In this document: positions 35,382 through 44,759 of the stretch, in pieces
How positions within the stretch are numbered: the first letter of the stretch is position 1
How the letters are laid out: the number at the start of each line of letters is the position of its first letter
Source: Isoetes taiwanensis
Lineage: Eukaryota; Streptophyta; Lycopodiopsida; Isoetales; Isoetaceae
Reading direction: 5' to 3'
Assembly: GCA_021234155.1 (NCBI GenBank)
Contig: JAJEKV010000008.1
Location: forward strand, 10,348,740-10,412,739
Length of the DNA: 64,000 nt
Notes under the pieces: model-generated
Database searches by the model: none
Seen by the model: the letters and a program-made list of their open reading frames with translations, nothing else
What the model was told of the DNA's origin: nothing
Position numbers and translations under genes: made by a program

Positions 35382-36010
35382 ACCTCTCGAGAATACTCAA
35401 AATTCATAGATTCTCTAAAATTCTACCAAGGTTCTCTTAGAGGTTTCATGAAGATTCCTCTAAATTTTATAAGATTCCATTAGATTCTCTTAGATTTTAT
35501 AAGGTTCCTTGCATTCTATGAAGATTACCTTTAGATTCCATTAGATTTCTCTAGATTCTCCAAGATTCTATGAAGATCCCCTTAGATTCCCTTAGATCCC
35601 TTTAGATTTTATAAGATTGACCTAGGTTCCCTTACATTATATGAGATTCAAAGAGATTCTATCTCCTAGATACTCTAAGATTTTATCAAGATTTTCATAG
35701 ATTCCTTAAGATTCCCCTAGATCTTATGAAGATTCCCTTAGGTTCCCTAGATTTTAAGAGATTCCCTTAGATTTATAAATATTTTCCTAGATTCTCTTAC
35801 ATTTTATGAGATTTTCTTAGATTCCCTTAGATTCTCTTGGATTCCTTTACATTCTAGAACATTCTAGGACTCTCTGGAACATTCTGAAACTTTCAAAATA
35901 TCATATTCTAAAATTTTCTAGAAGATTCTAGAACTTTCTAGAGCATTCCAGAACATCCTAGAACTTTCTTGAACTATCTAGATTATCTAGTTTAGAATAT
36001 TATATCTAGT
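35382..36010. repeat. AGATTC-type degenerate array, copy 1
   Basis: About 630 bp consists almost wholly of variants of AGATTCCCTTAGATTCT, at irregular 10-24 bp steps, grading into CTAGAA/TTCTAGA repeats after about 35850. There is no coding. The same repeat, on the same strand, forms the array at 43815-44655. Confidence 0.85.
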
Positions 36011-36086
36011 TATATTCTACTTTATCTTTATTAGAATATTACCCTTAAGTATTTCTAAAACATAAATTATTTAATAAATTGATGCT

Positions 36087-36143
36087 TGGTCTAGTGGTTA
36101 GAATAGAAGGCTGGGCGGTTGAAGTTCAAGGTTCGAATTCCCC
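36087..36143 (+). ncRNA. tRNA-like sequence (possible SINE head)
   Basis: TGGTCTAGTGG (36087-36097) fits a pol III A box and GGTTCGAATTC (36130-36140) a B box, at tRNA-like spacing. The acceptor stem does not pair convincingly, and the sequence continues into an A-rich stretch (CATAAAAAATTTAAAA). This fits a tRNA-derived SINE or tRNA pseudogene better than a working tRNA. Confidence 0.5.
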
Positions 36144-36164
36144 ATAGAACATAAAAAATTTAAA

Positions 36165-36725
36165 AGCCCTTAGGCAGCGTGAGCCGTAGGATCTTGGACC
36201 CGATCAAGGATCGAGATCTCACCACGTGATAATAATTAAAGCAACATGAGCCATAAGATCTATTACATATAATTCCCAAAGTCATGTGCACCGTAGGATA
36301 TGTGCCAAGCCACGTGAGCCGTAAGATCCTGCATCGACGATCATGATCAAGAACAATCCCAAAGTCATGTGCACCGTAGGATATGTGCCAAGCCACGTGA
36401 GCCGTAAGATCCTGCATCGACGATCATGATCAAGAACAATCTGGACTGCAGGATCTATTACATATAATTCCCAAAGCCATGTGCACCGTAGGATGTGTCC
36501 CAAAGCAACGTGAGCCGTAGGATCTCGGTAAGCCATGTGCACCGTAGGATGTGTCCCAAAGCAACGTGAGCCGTAGGATCTCGGACCGACGATCAAGATC
36601 AAATCAATTTGCACCATAGGATCGCTTATATATAACCTATATACAAACTCCTAAGCCATCTGTGCCGTAGGATACGGCCCAAAGCCACGTGAGTCGTAGG
36701 ATCTCGGATCAACGGCCGGATTGAG
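36165..36725. repeat. GAGCCGTAGGATCT minisatellite with G-boxes
   Basis: Units contain CAYGTGCACCGTAGGAT and CCACGTGAGCCGTARGATC. Two 80-bp units are near-perfect (about 36277-36356 and 36357-36436), and about 60-bp units follow (36475-36585). The CACGTG core recurs. It may belong to a retrotransposon untranslated region that continues to 37140. Confidence 0.8.
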
Positions 36726-36779
36726 TGGGACAAACATAAGAACATATATATGTTAGACAAGACATCCCAATTAATATAA

Positions 36780-37140
36780 TAACTTAGTAACCATGGCAAC
36801 ATAGACAACAACCAATATTCCTCTGGGTCTGAGCATGGTCAACTCGGCTGATCAGGCCAGTGACATAGAGGCGGGGTAAACCACGTGTGTACACACCCAT
36901 CCACGCTGCGTCCAGCATTGGAGAACCACTTAACTGTGCAAGACGTTGTACCCTAAGGTACCAACGCCCGATGTTCCAAATAAACCATCACATATCACTG
37001 TTCAATAACCCCGAGTCTAGACCATCGTACCTAGACTTCGGCCCCAGAGGATTATATCAGAGAGCATTCCAATACTATTATAGCACTTCGCATAAAAACA
37101 TATCATAGCATATTCCAACACTTATACATCCCAAAGACAT
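36780..37140. mobile_element. LTR/UTR-like sequence
   Basis: Non-coding sequence with ACCCCGAGTCTAGACCATCG and a series of short CATA-containing direct repeats near its end. I recall similar sequence in plant Gypsy element ends. No boundary or pair partner was found here, so this is tentative. Confidence 0.25.
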
Positions 37141-37412
37141 GTTTTTAACAATAATCCATGCACGCATAATTATACTTTACTAAGCCAACCAAATCAGAGA
37201 TCTGGTAGGGGACTTTAAGCATTTGTCATTTGCGTTTCTGTGTTTAGGCAGAACTAGACTAGTAGTCAGCTCCTGTTCTTGGCTGATGCTAGAGCACATA
37301 GATGCTACTTAGCTTGATTTTTCAGATCTGGATATGTCATTCATTCTATCCTGTTTGGTGTTGGCTTAATTTCCTGTTGCACTCACTGCAACCTGAAGGC
37401 CGCACTCACTAC

Positions 37413-38516
37413 TGTGGTTATGTCTGCACTCAATGCAGCATGTCTCCATGGCAGAGGAGGACATAGAATGGCTTATTTTTGTCCTTCTGTGTTGCTTGCT
37501 TGGTATCACCTATGGGTTTTTTCCCCTTCTCTATCCCAGCTAGAGAGGATGACATGGTGATCTGTACATGGCAGATTGGTAAAGCAAGAAATACAGGATG
37601 GGAGACCTGTGTCTCTTGTAGCTACAACTCATATACTGTTTAAATGGTAATGTCTTCAAATCTTTCGGGGTGTGCTTCAGGAGGCAGATATTATTGAAAT
37701 AGATATTTTGTTCACTGCAATTCCTATTTGTCATGTCGGGGCAGCCATGGATCTGTGGGGCTGCAGCATTTGGCTGGAGGCTTCTCTGGGAAATTTCCAT
37801 GAGAACTGTGATTGGCTTTCTCCCGTAGTATTCAAAACTGTTAAATATATGTTTCTTTGCCTTGAAGCTCTACATGGAAAGAGTAGCCTAGTCTATAGTA
37901 CTTTTATTGTAGAGGTGAGGTTGAGGCAGATATACTAGTGGAGTAGCGGGTTGCTCTAGTATTGGAGGGAGCTCTTGGAGAAAGGCCTATAGTACCTTGC
38001 TAGTGGGAAGACAGTTGGCAATCTTGCCCAGTACAGTGCTACTTCTACTTAAATCTTGCGGGTTGGGCTTCTTGGTGGCGGAGTACATTTCTGGAAGAGC
38101 AAGTCAGCCTCTATAGTACTGCTAGTAGGAGAAGAAGGCATAGCTTCGGGCGTTCTCATACTATCCTGAGCGACTTGTAGTCATATCTTATTCTTCTAGG
38201 TATTCCTTCGGCAGCGTTCTTCAAGAGCTGGGAAGAAGGCCACGCCCTCTAGTACTGGAAGAACTAAAAGGCTGAGGAGCATATCATTTTACAGGGATGA
38301 AGAAGAGGTTGAGAACCTTGAGCATAGTACGTGGACTTGATCTTAGGGTAGTTTTTCAGTCTGATGGCTGCATGTATTTTTTTTTTGTGACAATTCTTTC
38401 TATCTGGTGACCAAGAGCATTGTATACTTCCTATCTGGCCTATTGTGGAGCCACAAGAAGGTCATGTACCATTTTTACATTAATCAAAAAATTCTTACCC
38501 TCAAAAAAAAAAAAAA
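37413..38516 (+). mobile_element. LINE 3' end, copy 1, poly(A)14
   Basis: About 1.1 kb nearly identical to 42049-43153. Only scattered substitutions are seen, such as one Asn/Ser change in an antisense frame. It ends in ATTCTTACCCTC and 14 A (38503-38516). An 88-codon frame (37672-37938) is shared by both copies but carries no recognised domain. The uniform 3' end, variable 5' end and poly(A) indicate non-LTR retrotransposition. Confidence 0.75.
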
Positions 38517-38804
38517 CCGGCTTAACCTAGAATCCTAGGTCAAGCATCGGCTTCAGTCAATCCTTCCACCGTATTATCAATCCAATCATTTGAAAGTAGA
38601 TTCAAATCTGGTGCCTGTGACCTATAAGTCTTTTCAGTCTTTTCCAAAACATATTACTATTTTTACAGAAACCCTTGTAATCTACAAAACTTAAAGCCTA
38701 GAGGCCAAGTGATCTTATCGGGAACCATTGAATCATTTACATTCAATAGATCTTGGAGTCTAAAGGCCAAGTGATCCTATCTGGAGCCATTGAACCATTA
38801 TATT

Positions 38805-39610
38805 AAATAGTGTAGAAAGGCCTTTCGGCAAGGATTTAAGAGCTATTCTTAAAAGAAAATGCAATCTTTATATTCAGACACTAATAGTGAGTCCAAATGT
38901 TTATTTCAATTGTTAGCCATAAAACATGGTAGGAACCTAAATGCCAATGATGTGTAGGTCTACTATACGCATTTAACATTTATGAAGGGCACTCGATTAA
39001 ACGGCACGTCTTCCAGGACAAAACATATGACCACAAGACTGAAAATTATAACACAGATATTGTGTTGCAGTAGTCAAAATCGTGTGTAAGGAGTAGTATT
39101 AACCTGCAACATACGTTACACCTGCTATTACCATTATTACTGTAGTACTCTGGAGAATATCCATCATAAAGACTATATGTAACAAAAACAGGAGGGGAAT
39201 AAATATGTGGATAGTTTCAGTCCAATGCTTATTTATGCAGACTATGCATTAAGTAGTGTAGAGATGCTATCCAGCCAAGGTTTAAAAGATATTCCTAATA
39301 GACCATGCCATCCTTATAAACAGACTTAATTACTGAATCTAAATGTATATTTCATTTGTTAGACACTTATCATGGTATGATATGTAGGGACATAACTGCC
39401 AATGATGTGCTTGGATTACTATGAGCATTTGACCCTTAAAGAAACACGATTAAACAGCAAAACCCTCCAGGAAAATGATCATGACTATCAGACTTCATAT
39501 TATAACACATATGCTGTGTTGCAGCAACCAAAACAAAGTGTATGGAGTAGTTTTAGCCAGAATCATAAGCCACGCTATCAGCTACGATTATTACTGTAGT
39601 ATTTTAGAGA
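38805..39610. repeat. Diverged tandem duplication, unit about 443 bp
   Basis: About 38805-39160 and 39248-39610 align in order, with shared blocks TGCCAATGATGTG, CGATTAAAC, TATTGTGTTGCAG/TGCTGTGTTGCAG and ATTATTACTGTAGTA. Identity is roughly 70% by eye. The sequence is non-coding as far as seen. It may be intronic relative to the minus-strand exon candidates at 40.0-40.8 kb. Confidence 0.7.
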
Positions 39611-40020
39611 TACTAACCTTTGGCAAACTTAAAGTTCCAACAGGGGAAGCTATAGGTGGACTGTTTCAACCCAATGCTCTTTTATGCTCAGCCTAAGATA
39701 TCTCTTAAACAACAAGCTTTTAAAGAAAGAAGCACTTTGCAATCTTTAGAATTCCGTGGTCTATTTTAATTAAACGAAGAAGCAGGCTACAATGTTTCAA
39801 AAACCTTAATAAACATTACATCTTGCATGGTAGAAAAAACCAGAGCTGCAAATATGTATCAGTTGGTCTGAGATAACCTATGTTAATCACATCTGATAAA
39901 CCAGAATAGACAAAAGGCCTTGTAACTTTCAAGGGGTGCTATCAGCCTATAGCACCAGCAAAATATTGCATATTTACCAGCTATGCACTGAACCGTCTAT
40001 TCATTAAAAAAGCGATAAAG

Positions 40021-40320
40021 TTAACCACGAGATTGAAGTTTTGAGATAGAAAAACCATAGTTATAGCTGTTGTCTCCATCATTTTTTTCCTTTATGCTAA
40101 GTATGCAATCCATTCGATCTCGAACACCATTATCTTCAAGCAAAAGCGAAACAAAGAAAATACAATGGCAAGAGAAGCTCGGTACTGCAGCCAAACAACA
40201 TGACATTAGCATAAGAATGGTAATGCATGAAGGGCCAAAAGGTACAATGAGACTTCTCGGTTTATCAACTGATCGACCATTGTATCCTTTTTGCCCCCGC
40301 ATGCTTGAAAGACAAGGTAA
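40021..40320 (-). other. Diverged partner of 6795-6965, possible exon
   Basis: The minus-strand frame reads RGQKGYNGRSVDKPRSLIVP. The 6.9-kb counterpart also encodes DKPRSL, but in a frame that then diverges. A pyrimidine/CTGCAG acceptor-like sequence lies near 40187. The function is unknown. Shared coding capacity at DKPRSL hints at a duplicated exon. Confidence 0.3.
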
Positions 40321-40701
40321 AAAAGAGACTAGTATTTAAGGTAATATTACAAAGGAAAATATTTGAAATTCAAGTAAAAGCCACGGTTTGATTTGATAAC
40401 TTTGTATTATGGCAGATCATCTCGGTCATTAATCAACTAACTCAAGTGGAGCTAATGAATCGACTATTTTCAAAGCATCCATATCGATTTAAGTTTAATA
40501 CTTAAAGGTTATACGACAATCTTCTTGATCGGAAGGAATCTCATCTTCTTGTTGTGTTTCAGGGAATGGATAGCTCGGCTCAACAAAGTCATTATCACCA
40601 ATATTATTGTGCAAAATTTGTTGGATTCACCATTATGCTTTTGTTACGGCGAGGGCCCTAGCTCCAAAGCGAATTTCTCTTACGCCCCTTATATTCCTTA
40701 C

Positions 40702-40839
40702 GTTGACCATTGATTTATTGTATTCAGCAAAATCAGTCCGAAAGACAAGCAAGGAATTCGCTGTAAGAACTCCTCCCTCAACGCTTCCTCGTCCCGAACT
40801 AGAAGTGAGGGGTTTTTGGTCACGAATCAAGTTCCACAT
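40702..40839 (-). CDS. Candidate first exon, 46 codons
   Basis: On the minus strand, ATG at 40839 opens MWNLIRDQKPLTSSSGRGSV, EGGVLTANSLLVFRTDFAEY and NKSMVN, ending exactly at a consensus donor GTAAGG (phase 0). Upstream on the same strand, CTAGGGTTCGG includes a TAGGGTT telo-box-like motif common near plant transcription starts. The protein is not recognised. Later exons may lie towards 40.0 kb. Confidence 0.35.
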
Positions 40840-41786
40840 TTGAGCCAATTTTGGAAGCCCTAAGTTATCAATCCGAACCCTAGGTTAAGGTGTGTAAGAT
40901 CTTACCGGATCTGCATAAAAATGGTGGGAAACCCTGCTCTAGTGCACCAATTCAAGAGGAAAGTCGCCATCGCCATGTCCGGCGAAATTAAATTTGCCAA
41001 AGATGCTTGTAGGTTACGATTTTTTCTTCTAACCACAGGGCTATCGAGTGTGGGAAAAAAAACCTTTTTAGGTAAAACATAGATTATATGTGTAGAACTA
41101 CCATAGTTAGAAGTGTCATATTCATGTTAGGTGAGAGGTACCATAAGCCTTTGTACAAGGTGTAAGGGGTCAATCTAGTCTCCAGCTAGTAGAAAACGTT
41201 AGGATGTGAAGTAAACTATAGCTTAAATGTGCAAAAGTATTCAAATATGAGTGAAATAAAAAAACCAGATCACCAAGGGTCTTTAGACATTTTAGACATA
41301 CACTCAACAAGTTATTACATGGTGTATTCTGCAAAAAGCCAGTTTAAGCAACAAAGGTGAAGCAAGGAGATAACGATACCTAGTTACATCTATATGATTT
41401 ATGCTTTATGCAGGCAGATGTAACGAGTTGTTATGTGTATTTTAGAACAAGAGTCCCATGTATACTACTGTGGTGGGCTAGTATAATATGTAGATAAAAA
41501 ATCTAATTTGGGCTCTCAAGTGTACATCTCAAATGGTTATTTTGTCGCTCATACTAGTTCATAGACATGAAGCCCCTGCCCAGCCAGAAGTTTTGAACTG
41601 GGAAATACTCAATTTTTCATACTTATATATAAAAAAAACCTACCACCACCCGTAGGGTGGCATTGACCTCAGTTTTAGTAATTTTAATAGTAGGGAAGGC
41701 AGACCCCTACTACTCAGTAGAGGTCGTGCCAAAACCCTATACGAAATATTGATGTTAAAAGATTTGCCTTACGAAGAGAAATACCT

Positions 41787-42045
41787 CTAATGTCTGCTTT
41801 TAATGTTCTGCAGTAGCATCTCCTTGTCAAATTTGAGGCCAGGGAATTCATTGTTGTGGATATACATCATAACTCTCCTTTTGAGTCCATTACGTTCGAA
41901 GTTTCCGCGTTGTTTTCGTCGATTTGATTTTTCGGCCGGCCGAGGGTTTAAATCGTTAAATCGTGCTTTATTAAAAAATAACGTATTTTTTACTTTATCG
42001 TCGGGAATTTGAATTTTTGTACGTCTGGAACCTATCCCGACATCC
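41787..42045 (-). other. ORF fragment truncated by LINE copy 2
   Basis: The minus-strand frame reads KNTLFFNKARFNDLNPRPAE and MMYIHNNEFPGLKFDKEMLL before a stop. Its upstream part is the antisense of the LINE inserted at about 42049, so the original start is lost. No family is recognised. Confidence 0.25.
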
Positions 42046-42048
42046 TTT

Positions 42049-43153
42049 GTGGTTATATGCGCACTCAATGCGGACATCTCTCCGGCGAGGAGGAGGACAT
42101 AGAATGGCTTATTTTTGTTCTTCTGTGTTGCTTGCTTGGTATCACCTATGGGTTTTTTCCCCTTCTCTATCCGAGCTAGAGAGGATGACATGGTGATCTG
42201 TACATGGCAGATTGGTAAAGCAAGAAATACAGGATGGGAGACCTGTGTCTCTTGTAGCTACAACTCATATACTGTTTAAATGGTAATGTCTTCAAATCTT
42301 TCGGGGTGTGCTTCAGGAGGCAGATATTATTGAAATAGATATTTTGTTCACTGCAACTCCTATTTGTCATGTCGGGGCAGCCATGGATCTGTGGGGCTGC
42401 AGCATTTGGCTGGAGGCTTCTCTGGGAAATTTCCATGAGAACTGTGATTGGCTTTCTCCCATAGTATTCAAAACTGTTAAATATATGTTTCTTTGCCTTG
42501 AAGCTCTACATGGAAAGAGTAGCCTAGTCTATAGTACTTTTATTGTAGAGAAGAGGTTGAGGCAGATATACTAGTGGAGTAGCGGGTTGCTCTAGTATTG
42601 GAGGGAGCTCTTGGAGAAAGGCCTATAGTACCTTGCTAGTGGGAAGACAGTTGGCAATCTTGCCTAGTACAGTGCTACTTCTACTTAAATCTTGCGGGTT
42701 GGGCTTCTTGGTGGCGGAGTACATTTCTGGAAGAGCAAGTCAGCCTCTATAGTACTGCTAGTAGGAGAAGAAGGCAGAGCTTCAGGCGTTCTCATACTAT
42801 CCTGAGCGACTTGTAGTCATATCTTATTCTTCTAGGTATTCCTTCGGCAGCATTCTTCAAGAGCTGGGAAGAAGGCCACGCCCTCTAGTACTGGAAGAAC
42901 TAAAAGGCTGAGGAGCATATCATTTTATAGGGATGAAGAAGAGGTTGAGAACCTTGAGCATAGTACGTGGACTTGATCTTAGGGTAGTTTTTCAGTCTGA
43001 TGGCTGCATGTATTTTTTTTTTGTGACAATTCTTTCTATCTGGTGACCAAGAGCATTGTATACTTCCTATCTGGCCTATTGTGGAGCCACAAGAAGGTCA
43101 TGTACCATTTTTATATTAATCAAAAAATTCTTACCCTCAAAAAAAAAAAAAAA
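42049..43153 (+). mobile_element. LINE 3' end, copy 2, poly(A)15
   Basis: Near-identical to 37413-38516 over its whole length and ending in the same TTCTTACCCTC plus 15 A (43139-43153). It has inserted in or beside an older open frame (41787-42045). Its high similarity to copy 1 indicates recent activity of this lineage or a recent local duplication. The different flanking sequences favour separate insertions. Confidence 0.75.
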
Positions 43154-43159
43154 TCAGAG

Positions 43160-43740
43160 ATATGATAAATCATAATTCCTTTAATTAAATGCAAACATTA
43201 ATGACACTTACATTAACAATAATAAGTATGATCCCATGCTCCTAGAGCGATTAAAACCGAGGCATGATATAGTTTCAAGGACCAACAACCTAAGACAATT
43301 TAATAACATCATCCAACCGTAATACAATTATAATATATGTGTTTAACTCATCAATTTCTTAGAACAATCTCTACTATATGGTTATATAAAAACCACTATA
43401 TAAAAAGCACTATTTTTCCTTCTCATTTACATTCAAGAATCTATCTTTGATTACATTCATTCAATTCAGATCATGTCTCAAATTGAATCCATTAAATCTA
43501 CAAACCATGGTCAAAGCTCATTAAGTTTTCCCAAACTACGTCAACCAAAACATAGACATCACAAGAACCCCAGGTGTAAGACTTGACCCCCACCTGGAAA
43601 TACTTTGCTCCTTCTCCTCGGTCCAATTCTGATCAATCTGGTGCAAGCGCATCCACCACAACAAAAAAAGTTTCTTTCCCATGGAAAACTCCTTTCCAAA
43701 AAATCAAGAATAATATTGTTGCGCTTATATAACCTAACAC
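43160..43740. other. AT-rich spacer
   Basis: No coding or repeat signal is recognised. Confidence 0.5.
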
Positions 43741-43752
43741 TGACCTTGCATA

Positions 43753-43788
43753 CATGCACACACTGCATGCATAGACACATTGCATGCA
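43753..43788. promoter_or_regulatory. Cluster of RY (CATGCA) motifs
   Basis: CATGCA occurs at 43753, 43766 and 43783, two of them within the palindromes GCATGCAT and TGCATGCA. RY motifs are bound by B3 factors of the ABI3/LEC2 type in seed plants. No gene is attached here, so a function is not established. Confidence 0.3.
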
Positions 43789-43814
43789 ATATTGGTGCTA
43801 GGTTGCTAGGTCTG

Positions 43815-44655
43815 TTACAAAGATTCACCTAGATTCTCAAAGATTATCCCATGATTCCTCTAGGTTCTCGAAGATTCTCCTAGATTCTTCAAGATTCTCT
43901 TAGGTTATATAAGATTCCATCAAGATTCCCTTAGATTCTCAAAAATTTAGAAAGATTCCCCTAGATTTCCAAAGTTTCTCTTAGATTCTCTTGGATTCTC
44001 AAAGATTCTCTTAGATTCTTAATGTTTTACAAAGATTCCCCTAGATTCTTAAGATTGTATGGAGATTCCCCTAGATTTTATTAAGATTCTCCAAGATTCT
44101 TCAAAATTCCATCTAGACTCCCATAGATTCTTAAAGATTTTATGAAGATTTCTTTAAATTCTCCTAGATTCCCAAATATTCATTTGAGACTCCCTAAGAT
44201 TCTCTAAAAATTCCCCTAGATTCCAAAAGAATACCCCAAGATTCCTCTAGGTTCTCCAAGATTCTATCAAGATTCTCCTGGATTCTTCTAGATTCTCTAA
44301 GATTCCATTAAGATTCCTCTAGGTTCTTAAAGATTTTATTAAGATTCCCCTAGATTCCCAAAGAAGCGCTTGAGATTCCTATAGATTCTCTTGAGATTCC
44401 TCTAGTTCCCGTAGATTCTATGAAGATTCCCTAGACTCCCCAAGATTCAATCAAGATTCCTCTAGGTTCTTAAAGATTTTATCAAGATTCCCTTACATTC
44501 TCAAAGATGCTCTCTTGGGATTCCCATAGATTCTCTAAGATTCTCATGATATTCCTCTGGATTCCCTAAGATCCTATAAAGATTCTCCTAGATTCCCTCA
44601 ACTTACTATAGATTCCTTGAATCTCGAAGATTCCAAAAAGATTCTTAGTGTTCGA
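43815..44655. repeat. AGATTC-type degenerate array, copy 2
   Basis: About 840 bp of AAGATTCCCCTAGATTCT-like units in irregular 10-24 bp steps, on the same strand as the 35382-36010 array. It lies between the RY cluster and the 3' end of LINE-B. There are no open frames or clear higher-order period. Confidence 0.85.
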
Positions 44656-44759
44656 TCACGTTGGATGTAGCTGCGACAAAATAGTGGCAAAGCACCACAC
44701 ATTGGAAAGCTCTCGACGAGCATGGGTCCCACCTTCATCTGACCCCTCTACTGCAAGCT

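Noticed and set aside
35382-36010. Array considered as CRISPR
   Set aside because: Units are degenerate, without fixed repeats or unique spacers, and the genome is a plant nuclear genome.
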